A DNA stretch of 64,000 nt from Anaeromassilibacillus sp001305115 (GCA_042854365.1 AP031437.1:1860001-1924000), one strand, 5' to 3'. Counted from the first letter of the stretch, positions 49,258-59,560 are shown. Translations and numbers: made by a program. Notes: generated by a model not told the origin, from the letters alone.

Positions 49258-52200
49258 TCATTCTTTCACAAAAGCAACATTTGCATTCCCCAAAACCTTA
49301 CGAAGTTCGCGCAATAACACATCATTTACATCCACACGCATAGCGGTAGGAGCAAGCATCAACTTTTTCGTATCTTCAAAATAAACATATAAGGGAGTTG
49401 GTCCATCAAAGATCAACAGGTATTTCTTGGCCTTCTCATATAAAGGGCTCTCTTTTCCTGGAACTTTTAGATATAAACCGGGCCGCTTTGTTTTTCTTTT
49501 GGGCGCCCCCTCCACGTGATGTCCTTTTTCTGGAGCAGGAAGTACCTGTTCACAGACCAGTTTGGTCTCCTCATCCTCGCGCATACTGACACGTCCGCGC
49601 ATCTGCACAATATTTCCCTCTGCAATGAGGGGCGCATACTGCGTCAAAGTATTTGGGAATACCAGGGCTTCAATGGAGCCAAACATATCTTCCACGGTGA
49701 CAAAAGCCATTGTGCTATTGTTTTTTGTCACCTTCAAACGAACCTTGGTAAGAATTCCCAACAGTGTTACGTTGTCGCCGTCATGGTAACGGTCCAGCTC
49801 TTCATCCAATAAATCTCCCGTCTTTGCTGCATGCAATCGGTCATATTCTTCTAAATACTCTGCCATTGGGTGTCCGGAAAGATACATTCCCGTCACTTCT
49901 TTTTCCATGGCCAACTTATCCGCAATGCTCAAGTCCTGCATAGGTCCGACCGTAAATTCTTCCTCCGCCGCCTTTGGAGTTAAGCTGTCAAAGAAACCCA
50001 GCTGTCCCTCAACATTGCGTCGTTTGTCCGCATCCAACGACTCTAGGACAGAAGCAACGCTCTCCAACATTTGCCTACGGTTATAACCTAACTGGTCCAA
50101 CGCACCACATTTTACCAAACTTTCCAATGCACGGCGGTTTAAATCTTTTCCATACATCCGCTTACAGAAATTATAAAACGAGGTATACGAACCATTTTCA
50201 TCGCGTTCCTGTAGGAGACTGCTGATGAATCCCTTTCCCAGATTCCGGATTGCCAAAAGCCCAAAACGAATGTCTTGGCCGTCAACGGTAAAGCCGTTGC
50301 GGCTGAGGTTGACATGGGGAGGCAATACGCGGATTCCCAAACGAACACACTCTGCAATGTAGCGCGCCAACTTGTTTGTATTGTCCAAAACACTGGTGAG
50401 CAGCGCCGCCAGGTACTCTCGCGGGTAATAACATTTCAGCCAAGCCGTCTGATAGGACAGGGTTGCATAAGCAGTTGCATGCGATTTGTTGAATGCATAG
50501 GAGGCAAAACTCTCCATCTCGCCGAAGATCGCTTTGGCGGTTTCTTCATCCACTCCACGGCGGATACATCCCTCGACTTCCACCGTGCCGTCCTCATTGA
50601 CCAAACCATAAATAAAAATCTGCCGTTCCTTTTCCATTACAGCCGCTTTTTTCTTGCTCATGGCGCGGCGAACAATATCAGCACGTCCGAGGGAATACCC
50701 CGCCAAGCTTCGAAAAATCTGCATAACCTGTTCCTGATAGACAATACACCCATAGGTGACGTCCAGAATGTCCCGCAACAGCGGATGGCGGAACCGCACT
50801 TTCTCTGGATGATGGCGGCACTCAATGTAGCGTGGGATGGAATCCATCGGCCCGGGACGGTACAGAGAAATCACCGCAATCAGATCTTCCAGGTGCTCCG
50901 GCTTCAGCTGCATAATGACACTGCGCATTCCACCGGATTCAAATTGAAAGACCCCATCCGTCGAGCCGGCGGAAAGCATGTCAAAGACTTTTTGATCGTC
51001 CAACGGAATCTTCTCAATCTGAAAATCCGGGTCCTTTTCCCGAATCATCCCCTGCGCATCGTGTATGACCGATAGGTTCCGCAAGCCCAGAAAGTCCATT
51101 TTCAGCAGGCCCAGTTCTTCCAATGTCGTCATGGTATATTGTGTGACGATCGAATCATTATTCTTTGCCAACGGGACATATTCGCTTACCGGGCGGTCTG
51201 TAATTACGACTCCGGCCGCATGTGTAGAAGCGTTCCTGGGCATTCCTTCCAGCTGGCGGGCCATATCGATCAGCTCATGAACCTGCGGGTCCGTATCATA
51301 TCGCTGCCGCAACTCTTGGGAAGCCTTCAGCGCCTTTTCCAGTGTAATATTCAGCTCCATTGGAACCAGCTTTGCAATGCTATCCACAGTCGCGTAGGGA
51401 ATCGCCATAGCGCGTCCCACATCACGAATCGATCCGCGTGCCGCCATCGTGCCAAAAGTGACAATCTGCGCCACATGATCGCTGCCGTATTTACGCACCA
51501 CATAATCGATCATCTCTTGCCGGCGCTCATCGCTAAAATCAATGTCAAAATCGGGCATACTGATCCGTTCCGGATTCAAAAAACGTTCAAACAGCAGATG
51601 ATACCGCAATGGGTCCACACCTGTAATGCCGATGCAGTATGCAGCTAAGCTGCCCGCCCCGGAACCACGCCCAGGTCCCACCGGAATCCCGACACTTTTC
51701 GCATACCGGACAAAATCGTATACAATCAGATAGTAATTGACATACCCCATCTTTTCAATGGTGGAAAGTTCGTACTCCAATCGCTCAACAATGGCAGAAT
51801 CCGGATGCTCTCCGTAGTATTTGTACAACCCTTCATAACATTTCTCGCGAAAATAAGCTGTGTTTTCCTGCCCGTTCGGCGTATCAAAATGTGGTAACTT
51901 CGTCTTTCCAAATTCAAACTCTACACGACAGCGCTCTGCAATTTTCCAAGTGTTGTCGGCAGCCTCCGGATGATCTGGAAACAACGCGCGCATCTCTTCC
52001 TCCGTCTTATAGTAAAATTCATCCGAGGCGAATTCCATGCCGTCCTTATCTTCGACGGTATGGTTCGTTTGAATGCACAAAAGAATATGGTGCATCTTGC
52101 TGTCTGCACGTTGAATATAGTGGCAATCGTTCGTAACCACCAATGGAATTCCGGTATCCTTAGACAGACGAATCAACGACGGATTGATCAATTTTTGTTC

Positions 52201-52737
52201 CCGAATTCCGTGATCCTGTAGTTCCAAAAAGAAATTCCCGTCTCCAAAAATATCCCGATAGCGCAAGGCCGCTTCCTTTGCCCGCTCGTAATCATTTGCT
52301 GTAAGTGCCCGTGGAATCTCTCCTGCCAGGCAAGCAGACAGCGCAATGAGCCCTTCATGGTATTGCTCCAGAAGCTCATAGTCCACCCGCGGCTTACTGT
52401 AAAACCCTTCGATCCAACTTTTTGATACCATAGCGGCTAAATTTTGGTAACCAGTGTTATTTTCACAAAGCAGAACCAAATGGCGATGCTCAGAATCAAG
52501 TTCACGGGTCTTATCAAACCGGGAACGCTGTGCCACGTACACCTCGCAGCCAATGATCGGGTTAATGCCGCGCGCCTTTGCCGCCTTATAAAACTCCACC
52601 GCGCCATACATCACGCCGTGGTCTGTGATCGCCACCGCTTTATCCCCACGTTCCGCCGCAGTATCCAAAAGACGGTTGATGCGGCATGCGCCGTCTAAAA
52701 GGCTGTATTCCGTATGCAAATGCAGGTGCGCAAACAT
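49258..52737 (-). CDS. dnaE: DNA polymerase III subunit alpha (DnaE)
   Basis: Replicative polymerase of the C family, DnaE1/3-like, 1159 residues. N-terminal PHP domain (HLHTEYSLLDG, 6-16), catalytic PDFDIDF (395-401), GPGRGSGAGSLAAY, fingers with SKKKAAVMEKER, then helix-hairpin-helix and an OB domain near the C-terminus (NVTLLGILTKVRLKVTKNN ... FVTVEDMFGSIEALVFP). It is not PolC: no internal exonuclease. ATG at 52737 after AAGGGGGAAGCGAC. Confidence 0.96.
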   Translation of the reverse strand: MFAHLHLHTEYSLLDGACRINRLLDTAAERGDKAVAITDHGVMYGAVEFYKAAKARGINPIIGCEVYVAQRSRFDKTRELDSEHRHLVLLCENNTGYQNLAAMVSKSWIEGFYSKPRVDYELLEQYHEGLIALSACLAGEIPRALTANDYERAKEAALRYRDIFGDGNFFLELQDHGIREQKLINPSLIRLSKDTGIPLVVTNDCHYIQRADSKMHHILLCIQTNHTVEDKDGMEFASDEFYYKTEEEMRALFPDHPEAADNTWKIAERCRVEFEFGKTKLPHFDTPNGQENTAYFREKCYEGLYKYYGEHPDSAIVERLEYELSTIEKMGYVNYYLIVYDFVRYAKSVGIPVGPGRGSGAGSLAAYCIGITGVDPLRYHLLFERFLNPERISMPDFDIDFSDERRQEMIDYVVRKYGSDHVAQIVTFGTMAARGSIRDVGRAMAIPYATVDSIAKLVPMELNITLEKALKASQELRQRYDTDPQVHELIDMARQLEGMPRNASTHAAGVVITDRPVSEYVPLAKNNDSIVTQYTMTTLEELGLLKMDFLGLRNLSVIHDAQGMIREKDPDFQIEKIPLDDQKVFDMLSAGSTDGVFQFESGGMRSVIMQLKPEHLEDLIAVISLYRPGPMDSIPRYIECRHHPEKVRFRHPLLRDILDVTYGCIVYQEQVMQIFRSLAGYSLGRADIVRRAMSKKKAAVMEKERQIFIYGLVNEDGTVEVEGCIRRGVDEETAKAIFGEMESFASYAFNKSHATAYATLSYQTAWLKCYYPREYLAALLTSVLDNTNKLARYIAECVRLGIRVLPPHVNLSRNGFTVDGQDIRFGLLAIRNLGKGFISSLLQERDENGSYTSFYNFCKRMYGKDLNRRALESLVKCGALDQLGYNRRQMLESVASVLESLDADKRRNVEGQLGFFDSLTPKAAEEEFTVGPMQDLSIADKLAMEKEVTGMYLSGHPMAEYLEEYDRLHAAKTGDLLDEELDRYHDGDNVTLLGILTKVRLKVTKNNSTMAFVTVEDMFGSIEALVFPNTLTQYAPLIAEGNIVQMRGRVSMREDEETKLVCEQVLPAPEKGHHVEGAPKRKTKRPGLYLKVPGKESPLYEKAKKYLLIFDGPTPLYVYFEDTKKLMLAPTAMRVDVNDVLLRELRKVLGNANVAFVKE

Positions 52738-52772
52738 GTCGCTTCCCCCTTTTCCATAAATGTAACAGGTTC

Positions 52773-53699
52773 TTATCGCTCGGATCGACTTTCTGCCAAT
52801 TCCACAAGGCGTTGTAAACGATGATTGACTCCGGATCGGCTCAACGGAGGCGAAAGCGTCTCCCCCAATTCCCGCAGGGACATATCCGGATTTTGCAGGC
52901 GCAGTTCTGCCAGTTCGCGCAGGTCTTCCGGCAATTCTCCCAATCCCGTAGAGGCAACAATCTTCTGGATTGCCAACAACTGTCGGGCTGCAGCTGTTGC
53001 CGTTTTTCCAAGATTTGCTGTCTCAAAGTTGGTCCGGCGATTGACCTGATTGCGAACCTCTTTGAGCATCTTGACCTGCATGAGCTCCATAGCGGCCGAT
53101 TGAGCGCCCAAGTATGTCAGCACATCCGTAACCTGCTCCATTCCCTTGCTATAAACCACAAACGCCCCCCGCCGGTTGCTCAAACCCGGCTGTAAATTTT
53201 CAACACCACAGGTCTGTAGGATACATAAAAGATCCTTTGCCAAATTGCTATAAGGCACAACAAACTCCAGATGATACTCCTTGTTTGGATCGGTTACCGT
53301 GCCGCAACACAAAAATGCACCGCGCAAAAATGCCGCTAGGCAATCCGGGCAGAGGAAGTTCTGCTTATGAATACGCAGGTTCATCTCCCCCGCTTCATGT
53401 CCAAAGACGCTCAACAGGCGTTCTCTCTGGTCGTCCCCCTCTACAAAGACGGAGAAGGTATTATGATTCTCCTTCTTACGGGAAAAAGAACTGCGTAGAT
53501 CGACGATGACCCCGGCCACCTGTGCCGCCAATTGAGCCACCTGATGGGCGACAGAGGCATTTTCTGTTACCATACAGACCGACGATCTTGAAAAACCCCT
53601 GCCAAATAAAAGTAAACCGTAGCACTCCGCCCTTCTGCAGCAGGAGCGCTGCGGTACTGATTTACACATTTCATTTTTGGTATCTGCCGCAAACGACAC
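52773..53699 (-). CDS. whiA: DNA-binding protein WhiA
   Basis: 308 residues from GTG at 53699 (MSFAADTKNEM). N-terminal LAGLIDADG-homing-endonuclease-like domain (LRGAFLCCGTVTDPNKEYHL) and C-terminal HTH (PEDLRELAELRLQNPDMSLR then GVNHRLQRLVELA). In Gram-positives it affects cell division, nucleoid segregation and sporulation genes. It follows rapZ by 61 bp in the widespread rapZ-whiA gene order (here without the usual YvcK gene between). Confidence 0.95.
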   Translation of the reverse strand: MSFAADTKNEMCKSVPQRSCCRRAECYGLLLFGRGFSRSSVCMVTENASVAHQVAQLAAQVAGVIVDLRSSFSRKKENHNTFSVFVEGDDQRERLLSVFGHEAGEMNLRIHKQNFLCPDCLAAFLRGAFLCCGTVTDPNKEYHLEFVVPYSNLAKDLLCILQTCGVENLQPGLSNRRGAFVVYSKGMEQVTDVLTYLGAQSAAMELMQVKMLKEVRNQVNRRTNFETANLGKTATAAARQLLAIQKIVASTGLGELPEDLRELAELRLQNPDMSLRELGETLSPPLSRSGVNHRLQRLVELAESRSER

Positions 53700-53760
53700 G
53701 ATTTCACCGCCTTACTGTCCAATTCCGGTCTTCTGCCAAGCGCAGGCTTTTAAAAACCGT

Positions 53761-54618
53761 TTATTTTCGAATATCCCGATGATTGACACTTGTCCGATGC
53801 CCTTTTTCCAGAAGATGATCGTAAAGCAGCTGAGCCAACGCGACGGAACGGTGTTTTCCTCCGGTACAACCGATCGCAATCACCAACTGACTCTTCCCTT
53901 CATCACAATAGAGCGGAATCATGTAGTCGATCAAACTGATAAGCCTCTGCACAAAGCCCTTTGTCTGTTCCCACTTCATCACGTAGGAGTATACCGGTTC
54001 ATCCAAGCCTGTGAGAGGTTTGAGTTCCTCGATATAAAATGGATTCGGCAGACAGCGCACATCAAAGACCAAATCGGCTTCCGTTGGGATGCCATACTTA
54101 AAACCAAAGGAGACACAATGAATCATCAGAGCCTGGGAAGCATCTCCCAAAAACAGGTTGGAGATGCGCTCTTTGAGCTGTGCCGGAGAAAGAAAGGAGG
54201 TATCAATGATATAATCCGCTTTTTCTCGGACGGGGCGCAAAATCTCACGTTCCAGCTTAACCGCTTGTTCCAGAGAACCCAGGTTGTTCTCTGCCAAAGG
54301 ATGTTTCCGGCGCGTCTCCTTAAAACGGTTGATGAGCACAAAGTCGTTTGCATCCAGGAATAAAATGCGATAGCGTTTATCCTCATTTCTTAAATCGTCC
54401 AATGTCTCAAACAGACTGCTGAACATATCGCCCCCGCGGATATCCGTCACCACAGCGACGCGAGAAAAAGTGTTCCCCGCCTTGGCACACAGATCGTAAA
54501 ACGTAGGAATCAGCTTGGGTGGGATGTTGTCCACACAATAGAACCCTATGTCCTCCAAAGCATCCACCGCTCGGGATTTTCCTGCCCCAGAGAGGCCTGT
54601 GACGATTAAAAATTCCAT
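53761..54618 (-). CDS. rapZ: RNase adapter RapZ / YvcJ-family nucleotide-binding protein
   Basis: 285 residues from ATG at 54618 (MEFLIVTGLSGAGKS); a second ATG four codons upstream is possible. P-loop GLSGAGKS at 8-15, DVRCLPNPFYIEELKPLTGLD and the C-terminal IGCTGGKHRSVALA. Binds ATP/GTP; in E. coli it directs degradation of the GlmZ RNA, in Bacillus (YvcJ) it affects competence. The regulatory target in this organism is unknown. Confidence 0.95.
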   Translation of the reverse strand: MEFLIVTGLSGAGKSRAVDALEDIGFYCVDNIPPKLIPTFYDLCAKAGNTFSRVAVVTDIRGGDMFSSLFETLDDLRNEDKRYRILFLDANDFVLINRFKETRRKHPLAENNLGSLEQAVKLEREILRPVREKADYIIDTSFLSPAQLKERISNLFLGDASQALMIHCVSFGFKYGIPTEADLVFDVRCLPNPFYIEELKPLTGLDEPVYSYVMKWEQTKGFVQRLISLIDYMIPLYCDEGKSQLVIAIGCTGGKHRSVALAQLLYDHLLEKGHRTSVNHRDIRK

Positions 54619-54658
54619 GAAAACTCGCATCCTTTCCTGTAAACATCCGGGCGGCCGG

Positions 54659-55567
54659 TCAAGACACCAGCCGCACCTCGCATTCCAGAGAGACCCCTGT
54701 TTCCCGGAGAACCGTCTCCTGGATGATGGAAATCAGCTCCAAGACGTCCTTACAGGTCGCATCTCCCAAATTCACTATAAATCCAGCGTGTTTTTCGCTG
54801 ACTGCGGCTCCGCCCACACGGCGTCCTTTGAGTCCACACTGCTCAATTAACGCCCCCGCATAATGGCCAGCCGGCCGTTTAAACACGCTGCCTGCACTGG
54901 GCTTATTCAAAGGCTGCTTTGCCTTGCGGCTATTATAGTGTTCCTCCATCAGCAGTGCAATCTGCCCTGCATCGCCCCGCTGCAATTCCAGCGTCATGGA
55001 AACGATGGTACAACCGTTTTCCATATAGGCGCTGTGCCGGTAACCAAACTGCAAAGAATCCCCGGACAAAATGCCAAACGTCCCATCCGGCGCAACATGG
55101 CTGACTGAGGTGACAACACTGCTCATATCGTAATTATAAGCCCCCGCATTCATATAAACTGCTCCGCCTGCCGATCCGGGGATGCCCCAAGCAAATTCCA
55201 AGCCAGCAAGGGACCGCCCCTTTGCAAAATTACACAGGCCTGCCAAGGAAATACCTGCGCCACACACAATCTCCTTTTCACTGCGTTGATGAACATCACA
55301 AAATTCGCCGTCCAACAGGATCACCGCGCCGCGAATTCCTTCGTCGCTCACCAGCAGGTTGGAACCGTTTCCAACCATCATGACGTGCACGTCCAGTTCC
55401 TTCGCTTCCCGCAAAAAGTCAGACAACATTGCCGCATTGTGCGCCGTCACAAAAAGCTCGGCGGGACCGCCAATTTTAAAGGTCGTATGGCGGTTCATCG
55501 GCTCCTCATAAGCCACGCCACATCCGAAAGCCAATGCCTTTCTCCCAAGCATTTCAATCCGGTTCAT
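54659..55567 (-). CDS. murB: UDP-N-acetylenolpyruvoylglucosamine reductase
   Basis: FAD enzyme that reduces UDP-GlcNAc-enolpyruvate to UDP-MurNAc. 302 residues: NRHTTFKIGGPAELFV, GNGSNLLVSDEGIRGAV, LEFAWGIPGSAGGAVYMNAGA (in part), and GSVFKRPAGHYAGALIEQCG carrying the catalytic Ser of type II MurB. ATG at 55567 after GGGAGGAACACG. 40 bp upstream of rapZ. Confidence 0.97.
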   Translation of the reverse strand: MNRIEMLGRKALAFGCGVAYEEPMNRHTTFKIGGPAELFVTAHNAAMLSDFLREAKELDVHVMMVGNGSNLLVSDEGIRGAVILLDGEFCDVHQRSEKEIVCGAGISLAGLCNFAKGRSLAGLEFAWGIPGSAGGAVYMNAGAYNYDMSSVVTSVSHVAPDGTFGILSGDSLQFGYRHSAYMENGCTIVSMTLELQRGDAGQIALLMEEHYNSRKAKQPLNKPSAGSVFKRPAGHYAGALIEQCGLKGRRVGGAAVSEKHAGFIVNLGDATCKDVLELISIIQETVLRETGVSLECEVRLVS

Positions 55568-55593
55568 CGTGTTCCTCCCTCGCCATTTATTCT

Positions 55594-56346
55594 TTAAAGC
55601 AAATCCAATTCCAACAGAGGGTCTTGATATACCTTGGTGTATTGCCTCAAGTAGGCATTAAAACGCTCTACGCTGGAATTGACCACCAGTTCCTCTGGGA
55701 AATCCAGTTCCTCTAACAAGCGCAAAGAATTCTCAAAGCATCCCACACGTGCCGAAAAATGGGAATCCGTATTGACCACAATGGGAACCCCATACTGTTT
55801 GCAGAGCTTCATAATCTGTACACAGTTCTGGACCGATTTCCGGCGGTTGCTGAACGTCGCCTCGTTCAGTTCAACCAGTTTCCCATTCCGCCCAAATTCT
55901 GGGATGACCCGCTCATAATCATACTTGAATTGTTCGGAACCGCTGTGCCCAATCACCTGGATGTGCGGATTTTTGGAAATGTTCAACCATGCATTGGTGA
56001 TCGCTTCTACAGAATGCGGCCCTTTGGGCATAGCCGGATCATGCATCGAAGCAACAATCCAATCCAAACTGTTCAAGTCGCTCTCCAAAAGATCTGTGTT
56101 CCCTTCGTAGTCTATCACATCACACTCTTCCCCGCGCAAGACCAATACGCCTTCCAACTTGTGCGGCACCACTACTAAATTCTGGAAATACCATTTTCCC
56201 GGGGCATCCGGCATGGCGACACCATGGTCGGTGATGGCAATGGCGTACAGCCCTTTTACTGCCGCCGCGTGCACCATTTCGTTGAGGGTAGAATACGCAT
56301 GCGTGGACGCGATGGTATGACAATGAGTATCCGCTATAATTTTCAT
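55594..56346 (-). CDS. PHP-domain hydrolase (YcdX-like)
   Basis: 250 residues from ATG at 56346 after GGAGCAGAGAACG. Metal ligands visible in DTHCHTIAS (7-15), TDHG, GEECDVID, ASMHDP, VIGHSG and NTDSHF: the full PHP trinuclear zinc set. Such proteins are phosphatases or phosphoesterases; substrate unknown. Sits between hprK and murB, a recurrent order in Clostridia. Confidence 0.9.
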   Translation of the reverse strand: MKIIADTHCHTIASTHAYSTLNEMVHAAAVKGLYAIAITDHGVAMPDAPGKWYFQNLVVVPHKLEGVLVLRGEECDVIDYEGNTDLLESDLNSLDWIVASMHDPAMPKGPHSVEAITNAWLNISKNPHIQVIGHSGSEQFKYDYERVIPEFGRNGKLVELNEATFSNRRKSVQNCVQIMKLCKQYGVPIVVNTDSHFSARVGCFENSLRLLEELDFPEELVVNSSVERFNAYLRQYTKVYQDPLLELDLL

Positions 56347-56493
56347 CGTTCTCTGCTCCGTATGCAATAAAATGTACGGGGCGGTTCCAATGGATAGAAC
56401 CGCCGCCGCAAGAGATTCCCGCATGCCGCAAAAGGAAGTTTTCCCCTTAGGGCACACGGCTGATCGTTCAAATAATAAACATGCCCGAACAAT

Positions 56494-57465
56494 TTACAGG
56501 TCCAGTTCCAGCTTCTTTTCATCCTCTCGCAACGTGGACACATCCATTCCTAAGCTGGCCAAAAGCTCTGTGGCAGCATTATAGCCCATCTTCTTCTGGC
56601 GATTGTTCATTGCTGCAACCTCAATGATAATCGCAAGATTTCGTCCGGGCTTGACCGGAATCGTCAATACCGGAACCTTGATTCCCAGGATCTCGGTGTA
56701 CTCGCTGTCGATTCCCATACGATCGTATACCTTTTTGTTGTCCCAAATTTCCAGATTGATTACAATATCAATCTTCTCCGTCACCTTAACCGCACCCATA
56801 CCAAAGATACGGCGGGCATTGATGATTCCGATACCACGCAGCTCGATAAAATGGCGGATATTTTTCGGCGCAGAACCAACGAGAGACTTTGCGGAAACAC
56901 GCCGGATCTCCACCGCATCGTCTGCGATCAAACGATGCCCTCGCTTGATAAGCTCGATTGCCGTTTCACTCTTGCCGACACCGCTGTCCCCTACCAGCAG
57001 AATTCCTTCGCCGTAAACTTCAACCAGCACACCATGGCGCGTAATACGCGGCGCCAGCTCTACATTCATGAACTGTACCAGCGCTGCTACCAAGCTGGAA
57101 GTGGTCTCTTGGGTACTCAGCAGCGGTACACCGTTCTGTTTTGTCGCCTCCAGCAGCTCTGGTGCAGGCTTCAAGCCCCGCGCTATGATGGCAGCCGGCG
57201 GTTTCTGCGAGAACAGCTCGTCCAAAACCTTGGCGCGTTCCGCCGGTTCCAAGGAATCGAGGAATGCGGTCTCCGCATTGCCAAAAATTACGATTCGGCT
57301 GGTGTCGTAATAATCAAAGAACCGATTGAGTTCCAAACCTGGACGGTTGACGTCCATGGAAGAGATCATAATTTTATCCGGGTCGCCGCACATATTGATG
57401 ACATCCAAAGAGAGCTCCTGCATGACTTTGGAAAGGGATACTCGAAATTGACTGGTTGGCATCAT
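56494..57465 (-). CDS. hprK: HPr kinase/phosphorylase
   Basis: Phosphorylates HPr on Ser46 and reverses it, controlling carbon catabolite repression. 323 residues from ATG at 57465 after AGCAGGTGTATCC. Catalytic His in TRHGVLVEVYG (about 144), Walker A GDSGVGKSE (159-167), ELRGIGIINARRIFG, and the C-terminal IPVKPGRNLAIIIEVAAMNN signature. First gene of the hprK-PHP-murB-rapZ-whiA run. Confidence 0.97.
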   Translation of the reverse strand: MMPTSQFRVSLSKVMQELSLDVINMCGDPDKIMISSMDVNRPGLELNRFFDYYDTSRIVIFGNAETAFLDSLEPAERAKVLDELFSQKPPAAIIARGLKPAPELLEATKQNGVPLLSTQETTSSLVAALVQFMNVELAPRITRHGVLVEVYGEGILLVGDSGVGKSETAIELIKRGHRLIADDAVEIRRVSAKSLVGSAPKNIRHFIELRGIGIINARRIFGMGAVKVTEKIDIVINLEIWDNKKVYDRMGIDSEYTEILGIKVPVLTIPVKPGRNLAIIIEVAAMNNRQKKMGYNAATELLASLGMDVSTLREDEKKLELDL

Positions 57466-57628
57466 GGATACACCTGCTTTCTTTGTTACTTTTCCAATCG
57501 ACAACCTCCCCGCGAAGCTGCCATCGGCCCGGTGGACTAGACCATCCGGAAAACATCTTGTTGTTATTATATATCAATAACGGAGAAGTTTAAAGGGAAT
57601 TGCCTAAAATAATATGGAGGATTTTATG

Positions 57629-57656
57629 TTACAGATGCGGGAGAATATGCTATAAT
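57629..57656 (+). promoter_or_regulatory. Extended -10 promoter of glycosyltransferase
   Basis: TTACAG (57629-57634), 16-bp spacer ending TGC, TATAAT (57651-57656); leader of about 90 nt. Confidence 0.7.
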
Positions 57657-57751
57657 GGTGACGCATCATTCTACCTCTACGGCATTTTTGTGAAAATGCT
57701 CTTTTTCCGTTGTATTTTCGTAAGAGCAATGAATATAGGGACGGGTGAAAA

Positions 57752-58924
57752 ATGAAAATTGCACTTTTTTTAGAAGCCTACCTCTCCCAGGCAAACGCAT
57801 CGGCTACACACGTGTCTCTTTTAGCCGAAGGTCTTGTCAAACTGGGGCATGAGGTTTTGATTGTTACAACCGACCCAGAGACCGACGAGTGCTACGAGCA
57901 AGACGGGATTCTCTATTGTCCTGCCAAACCAAGCTCCAATCTTTTTGGACAGAGCGCCCGGGTATCAAAGCTGCCCGGCTTGGTTCCTTTCATTGAGGCT
58001 TTCTCCCCGGAACTGGTGCACATCCAAACGATCACTGAGGTCGGCGGACTCGGTCTGAAATACGCCCAAAAGCATCAGCTGCCGGTTGTTTGCACCTTGC
58101 ACGACCTTCAGGATGTTCAGGAAGGATTCGGTTCTAACCGGCCAGCAGTTCTTCTCAATAAAAGGCAGTGCCAGATGCTCTTCAAAAAAATCCTCTCTGG
58201 TTCAGACGTGGTTACCACCGCCTCCCAGAAATGTGCAGAGGCGGCTCAGGTGCTGTTTCCCTGTCAAATTCATAGAATCCCCTATTGTGTGGATACCGAG
58301 CGTTTTTGCCCCCGCTCGCTGGACGATCCCGCCAAGGAGGAGATGCGTACACGCATGCATTTGACCGATGGAAAAATTGGGTTTGTTTTTTCCGGGCGTC
58401 TCTGTGCAGAAACACGGGTGGAGGAACTTCTCGCCTGTTGGGGAAAAGCGGTAGCCACAAGAGACGACTTGCGGCTCATTCTGGTGGGCAGTGGTCCGGA
58501 TGCTGCAGAGTTACACGAACGTGCACGGGTACTTGGCGTTGGCGATAAGGTGTTTTTTGCAGGAGGCCTTACTCGCGACGATCTCAGTCTATGCTTTTCC
58601 GTCTGTAAGGCTTTTGTCAGTGCGTCGGATTCCATCACGATGGAAGCTGCCCCGATTGAGGCTATTGCGAGCGGGTTGCCCGTCGTCTTGAATCCATCTT
58701 GTGCCAATGCCGACTTGATTATCAGAGGTGTAAATGGGTTTTCCTATGAAACGCCGGATGAACTGGGAGACATTGTCAAAAAACTCGCGCAGCTCGATGC
58801 AGACGGGGAACAACTCATGCGCAAATTGGTCAGCAAAACCGCCGCCAGTTTGACCGATCTCAACCAGGCCAAGGCGCTTGTCTCCTGCTATGAAATGGCA
58901 CTCGGGCGCCATGTGCAAAACTGA
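57752..58924 (+). CDS. Glycosyltransferase family 4
   Basis: 390 residues. N-terminal FLEAYLSQANASATHVSLLAEG, LVHIQTITEVGGLGLKYA; C-terminal FVFSGRLCAETRVEELL and SITMEAAPIEAIASGLPVVL (E-x7-E type). Resembles the processive diacylglycerol glucosyltransferase/PimB-like branch, so a glycolipid product is plausible. ATG at 57752 has only GGGACGGGTGAAAA upstream, but the frame and homology are clear. Confidence 0.92.
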   Translation: MKIALFLEAYLSQANASATHVSLLAEGLVKLGHEVLIVTTDPETDECYEQDGILYCPAKPSSNLFGQSARVSKLPGLVPFIEAFSPELVHIQTITEVGGLGLKYAQKHQLPVVCTLHDLQDVQEGFGSNRPAVLLNKRQCQMLFKKILSGSDVVTTASQKCAEAAQVLFPCQIHRIPYCVDTERFCPRSLDDPAKEEMRTRMHLTDGKIGFVFSGRLCAETRVEELLACWGKAVATRDDLRLILVGSGPDAAELHERARVLGVGDKVFFAGGLTRDDLSLCFSVCKAFVSASDSITMEAAPIEAIASGLPVVLNPSCANADLIIRGVNGFSYETPDELGDIVKKLAQLDADGEQLMRKLVSKTAASLTDLNQAKALVSCYEMALGRHVQN

Positions 58925-58992
58925 AATCCTTTCTGCATAGATTTCCTTTTTAAGGACCATACTATGGAAAACCGATGAAGGAGATGTTTTTC

Positions 58993-59226
58993 ATGGCCCG
59001 TACCCGCAGGGGAATCGACTATGATACGGAAATTATGAAGGTTGAGGCTCAAATCACCCGCTGGAAAAAGACGATTATCGAATTGGAAGAAAAGCGAAAA
59101 GAGCTTTTAAACGCAAAACGGGAAGCAGAAATCAACACGCTTTACGACGCCATGCTGCGTTCTGGCAAAACCGTCGACGATGTCCTGTCCTTGCTCTGTC
59201 CTACGCCAACCGAACATGCAGGTTGA
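58993..59226 (+). CDS. Small coiled-coil protein
   Basis: 77 residues from ATG at 58993 after GAAGGAGATGTTTTTC. Basic N-terminus, coiled coil about 15-50 (EAQITRWKKTIIELEEKRKE), then LYDAMLRSGKTVDDVLSLL. The layout resembles DUF4315-type proteins of conjugative elements, but no such element is evident. Function unknown. Confidence 0.7.
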   Translation: MARTRRGIDYDTEIMKVEAQITRWKKTIIELEEKRKELLNAKREAEINTLYDAMLRSGKTVDDVLSLLCPTPTEHAG

Positions 59227-59279
59227 CTTCCATCCGTTTCCTTGTGAATCTGTGAACCCTTCTGCATATACTAGTAGTC

Positions 59280-59327
59280 CACCGAAGTTACACGCATATA
59301 CACAAGTTTATGCTTTTAACCTCGGTG
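59280..59327 (+). other. Imperfect hairpin before the 59-residue gene
   Basis: CACCGAAGTTA (59280-59290) and TAACCTCGGTG (59317-59327), 11-bp stem with one mismatch or wobble. May be a terminator-like or regulatory leader structure. Confidence 0.35.
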
Positions 59328-59380
59328 ATCTACAGGAATCTATATGTATCTCGTATAGGCTCCTTTGCGGAGGTGTTTTC

Positions 59381-59560
59381 ATGGACAACCGATATGGCGG
59401 CTTCAACAAGGGATACAACGGGGATATGTCTGCGGCAGGTTACTTCGATTCCCTTCCACTGGAGGTTAAAGAAGAAATCAATCGTCGGGCAGCGGATATT
59501 CATTCGATTTCCGACCTCGAGGTACTCGCCACCTATCTGGAGAACAAACTGGAATCGTAA
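59381..59560 (+). CDS. Small conserved-looking protein, function unknown
   Basis: 59 residues from ATG at 59381 after GCGGAGGTGTTTTC. Gly/Tyr/Asn-rich start (DNRYGGFNKGYNGDMSAAGYF), then a helical part (DSLPLEVKEEINRRAADI ... VLATYLENKLES). Helical part resembles short spore-associated or regulatory peptides; no family recognised. Confidence 0.72.
   Translation: MDNRYGGFNKGYNGDMSAAGYFDSLPLEVKEEINRRAADIHSISDLEVLATYLENKLES

Noticed and set aside
49258..52737. PolC-type polymerase
   Set aside because: PHP domain is N-terminal and no exonuclease insert is present; it is DnaE.
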